A stretch of DNA of 64,000 nt, from the NCBI RefSeq assembly GCF_005405485.1, contig NZ_BJED01000005.1, forward strand, positions 1 through 64,000, given 5' to 3'. Below, in pieces: positions 51,451 to 59,996 of the stretch. Source of the DNA: Enterococcus hulanensis (GTDB taxonomy: Bacteria; Bacillota; Bacilli; Lactobacillales; Enterococcaceae). Numbering within the stretch: the stretch's first letter is position 1; each line of letters begins with the position of its first letter. The position numbers were made by a program, and so were the translations under genes. The notes under the pieces were generated by a model. It was not told where the DNA came from, searched no databases, and saw only the letters and a list, made by a program, of their open reading frames with translations.

Positions 51451-52722
51451 ATGTTTGATGCAATTAATAAGGGATTTCAATGGTTTACAGGACTCGGCAG
51501 TAACGGGATTCTCTGTGTGGCACTTTTAATTATCGGATTAGTTTTAGGATTGAAAATCGGTGATGCGGTTCGTTCAGCGTTAACAGCGACGGTTGGTTTT
51601 ATTGGATTGAATTTAATTGTAGATATGCTGATCGCACAGATGTCACCGGCAACGATGGCGATGGTCGAGCGGATGCACTGGAACCTCGATGTTGTGGACG
51701 TTGGCTGGGGACTCATGGGAATGGCGTGGGGGCAGCCAGCTTCCGGAATGGTCATTATTGCCTTGATTGCGACGAATATTGCTTTGATATTCTTACGCTT
51801 CACCAAGACACTCATGGTAGATTTTTGGAATTATTGGTCATTTGCGGCTTGTGCGGCGTTGATTTACGGAGCGACTGGTAATGTCGTATTTACTGTTTTA
51901 GCAGCCTGCATTTATATGGCCGTTTCGTTGAAGTGGGCGGATACTGTGGCTCCGAAGTATCAAGAATTTTATGGAATCCCTGGTTGTTCTTGGCCGACAG
52001 GAGCTATTATCGCGCCAGCAATGATTGGTATTCCAGTGGTGAAATTATTACAAAAAATTCCAGTCATTAAAGATATTAAGGCAGACCCAGAAACCATGCA
52101 GCGCCGGATGGGAATATTTGGTGAACCAATTGTGATTGGTGCGGTTTTAGGGATGTTAATTGGAGTGATCGCTGGATACGATGTACGGAAGGTATTACTA
52201 CTTGGTTTTAATATGGCAGCTGTAATGATTCTATTGCCGCGAATGATTCAGATCATGATGGAAGGCTTAATTACAATTTCTGATCAGGCGAAAGAATTTA
52301 CCGCGAAATACATGAAGGGTCGAGAAGTTTGGATTGGGATTGATGCATCAACGATCATGGGAAATCCTGCAACTATGTCGGCGATTTTAATTATGACGCC
52401 AATCGTAACGTTCATGTCCATCATTCCAGGAAATCGGATGCTTGCGACAGCTTCTTTGGTGGCAGTACCGTGGTTCATTATTGGGATTACGGCTTATGCT
52501 AAGGAAAATATTCTGCATATTTGTTTAGCCGCAATGGTTGTTTTTGCGATTTATTTCTGGTGTGCAACAGCGATGGCCGGCGCGCATACAGAGATTGCTA
52601 AAATCGTTGGGTCTGAATTGCCAGAGGGGACATCGTTAATCAGTAGTTTGTCTGAAGGAGGGAATCCTATCACCTTCATATTGTATAAGATCCTAGACCT
52701 CTTGGGCTTCGTGAAGTTCTAA
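51451..52722 (+). CDS. PTS EIIC permease, galactitol family
   Basis: Integral membrane permease of 423 aa with about 10-11 hydrophobic segments, starting GFQWFTGLGSNGILCVALLIIG as in GatC/SgcC. The Gat family transports polyols such as galactitol, and some members pentitols and pentoses. With EIIA and EIIB upstream it forms a complete permease that releases a phosphorylated polyol inside the cell. It is separated from the regulator by 117 nt containing a small dyad (ACAACG-N10-CGTTGT, 52791-52812) and no clear terminator. Confidence 0.9.
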   Translation: MFDAINKGFQWFTGLGSNGILCVALLIIGLVLGLKIGDAVRSALTATVGFIGLNLIVDMLIAQMSPATMAMVERMHWNLDVVDVGWGLMGMAWGQPASGMVIIALIATNIALIFLRFTKTLMVDFWNYWSFAACAALIYGATGNVVFTVLAACIYMAVSLKWADTVAPKYQEFYGIPGCSWPTGAIIAPAMIGIPVVKLLQKIPVIKDIKADPETMQRRMGIFGEPIVIGAVLGMLIGVIAGYDVRKVLLLGFNMAAVMILLPRMIQIMMEGLITISDQAKEFTAKYMKGREVWIGIDASTIMGNPATMSAILIMTPIVTFMSIIPGNRMLATASLVAVPWFIIGITAYAKENILHICLAAMVVFAIYFWCATAMAGAHTEIAKIVGSELPEGTSLISSLSEGGNPITFILYKILDLLGFVKF

Positions 52723-52839
52723 AATCACAATGTTTATACTGAAATAGAACTTTATTCAGCAGGGTACTTCATAGTACGATGAAATAAACTACAACGTTTA
52801 TTTTATCGTTGTTGAAATCTGTTTAAGGAGGGAAAACGG

Positions 52840-55728
52840 ATGAAATCAGCGGAATTGACACACATGCTTCGTCTCTTGGAAGCAGAAGACCCTAAAAATC
52901 CATTGACAGATCAGGAACTTGCTGAATTATTAGAGACTTCTCGAAGCAAAGTGACTTCGTTACGTAAGAATGAAGGAATAGAGAATTCTAGAGAACGCCG
53001 CGAAAGTGTTCTATTAAAAGATATTCAGACTATTTTGAAAGCGGATTCTGAATTAAATATGACACAGCTAACAAAAGAGTTAGTGCAAAAAGGCTATCGA
53101 ATCACGTTAAACAGCACGATCAATTTCATGGAACAAAATGACCTATTAGCAAATACTAAGAAAACGGCTGTTCAAGAAGAAAAAGAAGATGCGTTTACGG
53201 GAATCATCGGTTCGCAACGAAGTTTGAGTATGCAAGTGGAACAAGCAAAAGCAGCTGCGATGTATCCGCCAATTGGACTACATACTTTGATTGTGGGAGA
53301 AACAGGTGTTGGGAAAAGTATCTTAGCGGAAGCTATGTACAAATTTATGGTGAACAATAAAGAAAGTGAGAAGATTCCATTCGTGGAGTTGAACTGTGCG
53401 GATTATGCAGAAAATCCTCAGTTGTTGACGGCACAGCTATTCGGCTACAAAAAAGGTGCGTTTACAGGTGCGGAAGCTAACCGAGAAGGATTGATTGATC
53501 AAGCGAACCAAGGAATTCTCTTTCTAGATGAGGTTCATCGCATGCCGCCGGATGGACAAGAAATGCTGTTTCAATTAATCGATAAGGGGGTCTATCGGCG
53601 TCTGGGAGATCGGGATTTGCGAAAAGCTCAAGTCATGATCATTGCTGCTACAACAGAAGATATCGAGACCAGTTTATTAGATACTTTTCGCCGCAGAATT
53701 CCGATGGTAATCACAGTCCCCCCCTTATCTGCGCGGGGAATCGATGAAAAATATGATATTATCACAACCTTTTTCCGTCAAGAATCGATTCGAGTCAAAC
53801 GGGAGATCATAATTAAAGCAGAGGCCGTCAGAAGCTTATTGCTCTTACGTTATCCAGGGAATATCGGAGAACTTCGCAGCAAGATTCAAGTAGCTTGTGC
53901 GAAGGGATATTTAGCCTGTATGCACCAAACTGACAGCGGCTCACGAATTATCATTGACAATGAAACACTCGTATTGAATGCATTACCCGAGGATCAAGAA
54001 ATATCGCGGGAGCTAAAACATTTTTCAGCAAAGGACCTGATCGTTTATCCAACCGATAAGATCAATGTACCAACCCAGCCGGTTAATGATCCGTATGAGT
54101 TTTCCGAAGGCTTGTATCGGATTATTGATACAGAATATGTAAAATTGCAGGGAAATTATTTAACTGAAAAAGAAATCGATTCAACGATTTGGAAATTGAT
54201 TGAAAAGAAAATTTCACGGTATATCACGACGATTCAAAATGGAAAACAGGTTCAACAGTTGAAAGAAAACATTCAAACGATTGTAGAGCAAGATTTGGTT
54301 CAAATGGCTGAAGAGATGCTAAAGATTGCAGAAAAGGAATTAGGAGAAATGGACCCGACTCTGCTGTTTTGCTTGGCGACCCACTTTAATGCTTCGATCC
54401 AACGTATTCGCAGCGGTGAAGGAATCATGAATCCCAATTTGGCGAATGTTAAAAAGCATTATCCGAAACAATTTAAGATCGCCAATCAAATGGCCGAGCT
54501 GGCGCCGCAGTATATCGGGATGCCGCTGCCTGATGAAGAAATTGGCTTTATCGCGATGTATTTATCCGCAACAACAGATGCAAAGGTCAAAATGGGAAAG
54601 AATATTGGGACGATCGTTGTCACACATGGAAAGGTAGCTGCAGAGATGGTCGCTGTTGCCAATGAACTGATGGGGAATTCACACTTAGCAGCGCTATGCA
54701 TTAGTTTGGATGAAAGCCCGCGTTTTATCTATAGCCGGCTATTGGAGCTGGTGAAGCAGAATAATCAGGGCCGCGGGGTATTGATCTTAGTAGACATGGG
54801 GTCGCCGGAAACATTTGGTGATCAGATCGCGGAAGAGCTGGGAATCAATGTTCGAACCGTGACTAGAGTCGATACGCTGATGGTGCTTGATGCGATCCGC
54901 AAAACCCAATTGATCGATATGAACCTAGATGAAGTAGCAGATTCCTTAGTAGAACAAAAGAAAAGTGTGGTTCTTAGGAAGCGAAGTCATTCACCTAAAC
55001 CTGAGGCGTTTATCTGCTTTTGTTTAACTGGGCAAGGCTGTGCCCAATATCTCTTTGAGCATTTGGAGGAAGCCATACTGGAAATATCGGCGAATGTAAA
55101 ATTTGTCTTTTTAAGCTTGCTGAGTGAACAAAGCATGGAAGAACAGATTAAAGCGACGGCACAACAGTACGACATTATCGGTATCGCGGGTTCATTTAAA
55201 GTACAGATACAGGATATCCCCATTATCCTAATGAATGATATTCAATCAAAATCGGCGATCAATCAATTTTTAAAACAAGTGAAGAATCGTCAAAAACAAT
55301 TGAGCAGTGATTCTCCTCAATTATTTCAGCCGTCGCTGGTTTTTTTACAAGAAGCGCTAACGACAAAAGAAGAAGCAATTCAATTTCTATGTGAAAAATT
55401 ACAGACGGCTGATTTTGTGAAGGAGAGCTTTCAGCAGACCGTGATGGAACGTGAAGCAATGGTGCCAACTGTTTTAGAGATGGGAGTAGCTATTCCACAT
55501 GGGTATTTTTCCGAGGTGAAGCGACCGCAAATAGCTGTATTGATTCCTAAGTCTCCGATACCTTGGGGAAATGGCCTTGAAGCTAAAGTGGTTTTGATGC
55601 TGGCCTTTACAGAAGAAACGAGTCATTTATTCGGCAACATCTACAATGTTGTCGCGAATCCACAAATGGTTGAAAATTTGGCAGCATGCACAGAAAGAAA
55701 CCAAGTCATTGAATACTTAGACAATTAG
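52840..55728 (+). CDS. sigma-54-dependent activator with PTS regulatory domains (LevR-like)
   Basis: Regulator of 962 aa. From the N terminus: a winged-helix region (about 1-110); an AAA+ domain with Walker A GETGVGKSILAEAM (about 152), the sigma-54-contact loop GAFTGA (about 206) and Walker B FLDEVHRMP; a PRD with His near 513 (ATHFNASIQRI); an EIIA-Man-like domain with His near 593 (VVTHGKVAAEM); an EIIB-Gat-like domain with Cys near 724-731 (CFCLTGQGCAQ); and a C-terminal EIIA-2 domain with His near 884 (AIPHGYF). Ordinary LevR ends in a second PRD instead. It probably activates the sigma-54 promoter at 49452 in response to PTS phosphorylation. Confidence 0.88.
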   Translation: MKSAELTHMLRLLEAEDPKNPLTDQELAELLETSRSKVTSLRKNEGIENSRERRESVLLKDIQTILKADSELNMTQLTKELVQKGYRITLNSTINFMEQNDLLANTKKTAVQEEKEDAFTGIIGSQRSLSMQVEQAKAAAMYPPIGLHTLIVGETGVGKSILAEAMYKFMVNNKESEKIPFVELNCADYAENPQLLTAQLFGYKKGAFTGAEANREGLIDQANQGILFLDEVHRMPPDGQEMLFQLIDKGVYRRLGDRDLRKAQVMIIAATTEDIETSLLDTFRRRIPMVITVPPLSARGIDEKYDIITTFFRQESIRVKREIIIKAEAVRSLLLLRYPGNIGELRSKIQVACAKGYLACMHQTDSGSRIIIDNETLVLNALPEDQEISRELKHFSAKDLIVYPTDKINVPTQPVNDPYEFSEGLYRIIDTEYVKLQGNYLTEKEIDSTIWKLIEKKISRYITTIQNGKQVQQLKENIQTIVEQDLVQMAEEMLKIAEKELGEMDPTLLFCLATHFNASIQRIRSGEGIMNPNLANVKKHYPKQFKIANQMAELAPQYIGMPLPDEEIGFIAMYLSATTDAKVKMGKNIGTIVVTHGKVAAEMVAVANELMGNSHLAALCISLDESPRFIYSRLLELVKQNNQGRGVLILVDMGSPETFGDQIAEELGINVRTVTRVDTLMVLDAIRKTQLIDMNLDEVADSLVEQKKSVVLRKRSHSPKPEAFICFCLTGQGCAQYLFEHLEEAILEISANVKFVFLSLLSEQSMEEQIKATAQQYDIIGIAGSFKVQIQDIPIILMNDIQSKSAINQFLKQVKNRQKQLSSDSPQLFQPSLVFLQEALTTKEEAIQFLCEKLQTADFVKESFQQTVMEREAMVPTVLEMGVAIPHGYFSEVKRPQIAVLIPKSPIPWGNGLEAKVVLMLAFTEETSHLFGNIYNVVANPQMVENLAACTERNQVIEYLDN

Positions 55729-55732
55729 TAGA

Positions 55733-55760
55733 AGACGGTTTCGATTCGGAACCGTCTTTG
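55733..55760 (+). other. hairpin between the activator and the RuBisCO-like gene
   Basis: An 11-bp stem (AGACGGTTTCG / CGGAACCGTCT, one G-T pair) with a 3-nt loop, followed by only TTTGATCT. The T run is weak, so it could be a leaky terminator or a processing or stability element that sets the ratio of upstream to downstream genes. Confidence 0.5.
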
Positions 55761-55794
55761 ATCTATAAATTTTTGAAAAGAGATGAGGAGAAGA

Positions 55795-57027
55795 ATGAAA
55801 TTTGAAACTTTGAAGATGGCGGAAGGGTTAGGGCAGGATTTTTTGATTGCGACGTATTATATGCGTTCGGAAAACGAACCGGATCTTTATGATTGGGTGA
55901 AATTAGTTGCTGGCGATCAAAGTGCAGGGACGTGGACTCATGTAGAGGGCGAAACACCAGAAGTGATTGAAAAATACGGCGCGAAGGTGTTAGGTATCTA
56001 TCCTATGTCTGATGGGATCTCCTGTGTTGCTCGGATCGCTTTTCCAATCACGAATTTTCAGCCTTACATGGCAATGGTGATCAGTACCGTAGCTGGTAAC
56101 GTTTTGGGACAAGCCGGGATTCGGTTAGTCGATGTGGAATTTCCAGAAACGCTGTTAAAAGAATTTACTGGACCTTTATTGGGTGTCAGCGGAATCCGTA
56201 AGAAATTAGGCGTCACAGATCGTCCATTGGTTGGCGCGATCTTAAAGCCTTGTATCGGTGTACCGCCAGAAGCTAGTGCACAAGGCGCAGCAAACGCAGC
56301 TTTAGGCGGAGCAGATGTCATTAAGGACGATGAATTATTAAGTGATCCAGAATACTCACCGATGGTCGATCGAGTGAAGACGGTCATGAACTATTTAAAA
56401 GATGTCGGCAAAGACAAATCGACTCTATATGCAGTCAATATCACCGGACAAAATATTATTGAGCGTGCACAAATGGCTATCGAAGCAGGTGCCAATTCAT
56501 TGATGGTTAATTACAACGCATTAGGCTGGGGGGCAACAGAAGACTTGGTGCGTTATCTGAAAGCTCAGAAAATCGAGATCCCGATCTTTGGACACTGTGC
56601 TGGTGCCGGTGCTTATTATAAAGCGGAAAACAATGGAATGTCAGCAGCATTAGCTTGCGGGAAGCTGCCGCGGTTGATCGGTATGGATATGCCGTTGGTT
56701 TATCCAGACAGCGGTCGTTTCGGGCTTGCAACAAATGAATTTGTGGAAACACATAGTGCATTGTCAACACCAATGAAAGGCATCGAGACAGCTTTCACAA
56801 CTGTTGCTGGCGGCGTTCATCCAGGAACGATCGAATATTTGATGGATTTACTAGGTAATGAAACGATATTGATGGCAGGCGGCGGAATCTATGGACATCC
56901 AGCAGGCGCTGTTTCAGGAGCGAAGGCCTTGCTTCAAGCGATTGAAGCGGTGATGCAAGATGTTCCAGTGACTGAGGCAGCCAATTCTTATGAAGAGCTG
57001 CAGCAGGCATTGGATTTCTGGTCATAA
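55795..57027 (+). CDS. RuBisCO-like protein (form IV)
   Basis: Homologue of the RuBisCO large chain, 410 aa. GTWTHVEGET (about 45-54) matches the RuBisCO N-terminal GTWT motif. The active-site lysine K151 (AILKPCIGV) equals K175, and GGADVIKDDE (171-180) keeps the carbamylation lysine K177 and metal ligands D179 and E180. H267 lies near H294. The loop-6 lysine K334 is missing, so carboxylation is not expected. The phosphate-binding glycines appear in MAGGGIYGHP. The start at 55795 follows GGAG. The locus has no methionine salvage genes, so an MtnW role is unlikely. A keto-sugar phosphate is the probable substrate; the reaction is unknown. Confidence 0.9.
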   Translation: MKFETLKMAEGLGQDFLIATYYMRSENEPDLYDWVKLVAGDQSAGTWTHVEGETPEVIEKYGAKVLGIYPMSDGISCVARIAFPITNFQPYMAMVISTVAGNVLGQAGIRLVDVEFPETLLKEFTGPLLGVSGIRKKLGVTDRPLVGAILKPCIGVPPEASAQGAANAALGGADVIKDDELLSDPEYSPMVDRVKTVMNYLKDVGKDKSTLYAVNITGQNIIERAQMAIEAGANSLMVNYNALGWGATEDLVRYLKAQKIEIPIFGHCAGAGAYYKAENNGMSAALACGKLPRLIGMDMPLVYPDSGRFGLATNEFVETHSALSTPMKGIETAFTTVAGGVHPGTIEYLMDLLGNETILMAGGGIYGHPAGAVSGAKALLQAIEAVMQDVPVTEAANSYEELQQALDFWS

Positions 57028-57044
57028 AATGAGGGGGGATATTT

Positions 57045-58052
57045 TTGGAAACGACGATTTCAAAAGCAACAATGCTAGATATGTATCGGATAATGATTCG
57101 CATTCGCGAGTTTGAAGCAGAAGCGATCGAATTAGCCAAAGCAAATATCACACGGGCGGCGGTCCATACCTATAACGGAGAAGAAGCGATTGCTACAGGT
57201 GTTTGTGTTCATTTAAGCAATGACGATTATATTACTTCTACTCATCGCGGACACGGACATTGTATTGCCAAAGGTGCTGATTTGCGCCGGATGTTTGCTG
57301 AATTGATGGGACGAGAAACAGGCTATTGTAAAGGCAAGGGCGGTTCAATGCATATCGCTGATATGAAAACGGGAAATCTTGGTGCCAATGGAATCGTTGG
57401 CGGCGGTATTCCGATGGCGATGGGTGCGGGCCTAGGTCTGCAGGTAGCAAAAGAAAAGCACGTAGCGGTTTCTTTTTTTGGTGATGGTGCTTCAAATGAG
57501 GGATCATTCCATGAGGCCTTGAATATGGCTTCAATCTGGAAGTTGCCAGTCATTTTCATCTGCGAGAATAATAAGTACGGTATCTCGACATCTACTGCTA
57601 AATCAATGAATATCGAACACATTGCAGATCGCGCTGTTGCGTATGGGATTAAAGGTCTGACGGTTAATGGGAATAACATCGTGGACGTTTACCACACCTT
57701 TGCGGAAGCGAAAGAATATGCGTTGGCAGGAAATGGTCCAGTACTGTTAGAGATGGATACCTTCCGGATGGCCGGACATTATTTTGGCGACAATGAAAAT
57801 TATCGTTCGCGAGAAGAAGTGGAAAAATGGAAAGCGAAAGATCCGATTCTGTATTGCGAAACTCTTTTGAGAGAAGACTATGCTATTGAGCAAGAACAAT
57901 TAGATGCGATCAAAAAAGAAGAGGCACAGCGCGTCTTAGCGGCTTCGGAGCAAGCGAAGCAAGACCCAGAGCCAATGATTGAAGATATGCTGAATGATTT
58001 GTACGATCCGACCTTTGAAGAGATTGAATGGCAAGCTTTTTCAAAAGCATAG
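57045..58052 (+). CDS. 2-oxoacid/acetoin dehydrogenase E1 alpha subunit
   Basis: Thiamine-diphosphate-dependent E1 alpha of 335 aa. The ThDP/Mg motif runs GDGASNEGSFHEALNMASIWKLP, and the N-terminal part has the typical STHRGHGHCIAKGAD and CKGKGGSMHIAD. It looks more like acetoin dehydrogenase or pyruvate dehydrogenase E1 alpha than the branched-chain type. The start is TTG with GGGGGG upstream, 17 nt after the RuBisCO-like gene. It pairs with E1 beta encoded next. The natural substrate cannot be fixed by sequence and is probably a product of the RuBisCO-like step. Confidence 0.9.
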   Translation: METTISKATMLDMYRIMIRIREFEAEAIELAKANITRAAVHTYNGEEAIATGVCVHLSNDDYITSTHRGHGHCIAKGADLRRMFAELMGRETGYCKGKGGSMHIADMKTGNLGANGIVGGGIPMAMGAGLGLQVAKEKHVAVSFFGDGASNEGSFHEALNMASIWKLPVIFICENNKYGISTSTAKSMNIEHIADRAVAYGIKGLTVNGNNIVDVYHTFAEAKEYALAGNGPVLLEMDTFRMAGHYFGDNENYRSREEVEKWKAKDPILYCETLLREDYAIEQEQLDAIKKEEAQRVLAASEQAKQDPEPMIEDMLNDLYDPTFEEIEWQAFSKA

Positions 58053-58087
58053 AATGTTCAACAGGATAAAGTAGAAGGAGGATGAAT

Positions 58088-59071
58088 ATGCGAAAACTTT
58101 CAATGCGGCAGGCAGTAAACGAAGCGTTGCACATTGCCTTTAACAGTGATGAAAATATATTTACGATTGGTGAGGATATTGCCGTTTACGGGGGACAATT
58201 ACGCTGCAGCTATGATTTGCTAGATAATTTTGGACCAGAACGAGTCAGAGATACCCCCATTTCTGAAGTAGCCATTGTAGGTGCTGGGATCGGAGCTGCG
58301 ATGATCGGCAGAAGACCTGTGGTAGAACTCTCGTACATGGATTTTATCGGTGTTTGTTTTGACCAAATTTTGAATCAGGCTGCTAAGATGCGGTATATGT
58401 ATGGCGGCGGAGTCAGTATCCCATTAGTTATTCGAACGCAATGCGGTGCGGGCTTAGGTAATGGTGCGCAGCACTCCCAATCGCTGGAAAATATTTTAGC
58501 ACATGTGCCGGGAATTCGAGTGGTCATGCCGTCGAATGCTTATGATGCGAAAGGGCTGCTGTTACGAGCAATTCGGGATAATAATCCGGTCGTTTTTGTA
58601 GAGCATAAAGCGTTATACAAATTAAAAACAGAAGTGCCGGAAGAACCTTATGAAGTGGGTTACGAAAGTGAAGTGAAACAGGCGGGAGAAGACATCACGA
58701 TTATTGCTTATTCTGCGATGGTCAATGTTGCGTTAAAAGCAGCCAAGAAATTACAAGAAGAAGGTATTAGTGCTGAAGTTATTGATGTCAAAAGTATCGA
58801 GCCTTTAGATATGGCGCCGATCCTGCAATCCGTTAAAAAGACGGGGCATGCGGTGATCGTTCATGAAGCAGTCAAAAAATCAGGCTTTGGCGGAGAGATC
58901 GCCACACAGATCCAAGAGTTTGCGTTTGCAAGCTTGAAGAGACCAATTTTACGAGTGACGGCACCAGATGTTCCGGTTCCTTTTGCCAGAAATCTCGAAA
59001 TGGCCTATGTACCGGATGAGACACAGGTGATCGAAGCAGTGAAGGTAACGTTAAAAGGAGGAGAAGGCTAG
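58088..59071 (+). CDS. 2-oxoacid/acetoin dehydrogenase E1 beta subunit
   Basis: E1 beta of 327 aa, transketolase-like pyrimidine-binding fold plus C-terminal domain. It contains IFTIGEDIAVYGGQLRCSYDL, MRYMYGGGVSIPLVIRTQCG and HSQSLE, typical of the family. The ATG at 58088 follows AGGAGG by 6 nt; an ATG at 58082 directly abuts the ribosome-binding site. Its stop codon shares one base with the next gene's GTG start. Confidence 0.9.
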   Translation: MRKLSMRQAVNEALHIAFNSDENIFTIGEDIAVYGGQLRCSYDLLDNFGPERVRDTPISEVAIVGAGIGAAMIGRRPVVELSYMDFIGVCFDQILNQAAKMRYMYGGGVSIPLVIRTQCGAGLGNGAQHSQSLENILAHVPGIRVVMPSNAYDAKGLLLRAIRDNNPVVFVEHKALYKLKTEVPEEPYEVGYESEVKQAGEDITIIAYSAMVNVALKAAKKLQEEGISAEVIDVKSIEPLDMAPILQSVKKTGHAVIVHEAVKKSGFGGEIATQIQEFAFASLKRPILRVTAPDVPVPFARNLEMAYVPDETQVIEAVKVTLKGGEG

Positions 59072-59313
59072 TGAAAAAAGAAGTAATTATGCCAAAAATC
59101 GGGTTGGATATGGATGAAGGAACGATCCTTACGTGGTACAAAAAAGTAGGCGATCCTGTTAAAAAGGGTGAGATTTTATTAGAGATCGAAACGGATAAAG
59201 CCACGACAGACGTGGAATCTGCACTTGATGGAACGTTGACAGAAATTGTTGAGGAAGAGGATGCGACGGTCGATATCGGTGAAGTGATCGCGTGGGTCGA
59301 AGTCGATGAGTAG
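59071..59313 (+). CDS. free lipoyl-domain carrier protein
   Basis: Protein of 80 aa that is a single lipoyl (biotinyl_lipoyl) domain. The lipoylated Lys lies in the beta-turn ETDKATTDVES, near residue 43. It is normally the N-terminal part of an E2 subunit; here it is a separate chain. The GTG start overlaps the E1 beta stop by 1 nt. Its own stop overlaps the next gene by 8 nt (ATGAGTAG). Because it has no linker or binding domain, it would act as a mobile carrier like GcvH. Confidence 0.9.
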   Translation: MKKEVIMPKIGLDMDEGTILTWYKKVGDPVKKGEILLEIETDKATTDVESALDGTLTEIVEEEDATVDIGEVIAWVEVDE

Positions 59314-59983
59314 CGAAGGGAAAAAACTCAGCGGGATCAAAAAAGCGATGGCGAAACAAATGATCCGCAGCTGGACAGATGTCCCCCAATTTCAATTAAG
59401 TACAACGATTTGCTGTGACGAGTTGATTCAGTATCGAAAAGAGCTGGCGACCAAGGTGTCTTATACCGCCATCATCGCAAAAGCGGTCGCGATGACGTTG
59501 CAGGCATATCCCGCAGTCAATCAACAGTATGATGGAGAACTTGTTAAAGAGCCGGCTGAGGTATCGATCGGGATTGCCAGCGATACCAAGCGGGGTCTTT
59601 TAGTACCGGTAATTTCCAAGGTGCCAGAAAAAAAGTTGGCAACAATACAGTCTGATTTGGAAAAAATCAAAGAGCAAAGCAAAACAGGAAAATTTTCAAT
59701 GGAAGAACTTGCTGGAGGAACCTTTACAATCAGCAATCTCGGTATGTTTAACGTAGAGCAGTTTTCCTCGATCGTGAATGCGCCCCAGATCGGAATTTTA
59801 GCAATCGGAAAAATCACCAAGACGGCGATCGTCAACGATGAGGACCAAATCGTTGCTGCTTCGGTGATGAAACCAGTGCTGACGCTGGATCATCGAGTGG
59901 CGGACGGGGCACTCGGAGCACGATTTATGACTTATCTCTGCGATTTATTAGAACACCCAATGGAAAAAATGCCCAAAGAGTAA
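59306..59983 (+). CDS. E2 acyltransferase catalytic domain without lipoyl or subunit-binding domain
   Basis: Acyltransferase of 225 aa that corresponds only to the catalytic core of E2. It begins at LSGIKKAMAKQM, the start of the catalytic domain, and has the active-site LDHRVADGALGARF (HxxxDG). The lipoyl domain, the linker and the peripheral subunit-binding domain that normally holds E1 and E3 are absent. This is not a simple frameshift of a full E2, since the binding domain is missing in any frame. It would be expected to form the 24- or 60-mer or trimeric core. It overlaps the lipoyl gene by 8 nt. Confidence 0.88.
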   Translation: MSSEGKKLSGIKKAMAKQMIRSWTDVPQFQLSTTICCDELIQYRKELATKVSYTAIIAKAVAMTLQAYPAVNQQYDGELVKEPAEVSIGIASDTKRGLLVPVISKVPEKKLATIQSDLEKIKEQSKTGKFSMEELAGGTFTISNLGMFNVEQFSSIVNAPQIGILAIGKITKTAIVNDEDQIVAASVMKPVLTLDHRVADGALGARFMTYLCDLLEHPMEKMPKE

Positions 59984-59996
59984 GGGAGGAATGACT

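Noticed and set aside
55795-57027. True carbon-fixing RuBisCO or MtnW of methionine salvage
   Set aside because: The loop-6 lysine is absent, and no phosphoribulokinase, mtnK/mtnA/mtnB or other salvage genes are in the locus.
59071-59983. Frameshifted ordinary E2 gene
   Set aside because: Joining the frames would still lack the linker and the subunit-binding domain. The ATGAGTAG overlap looks like normal coupling and there is no slippery sequence.
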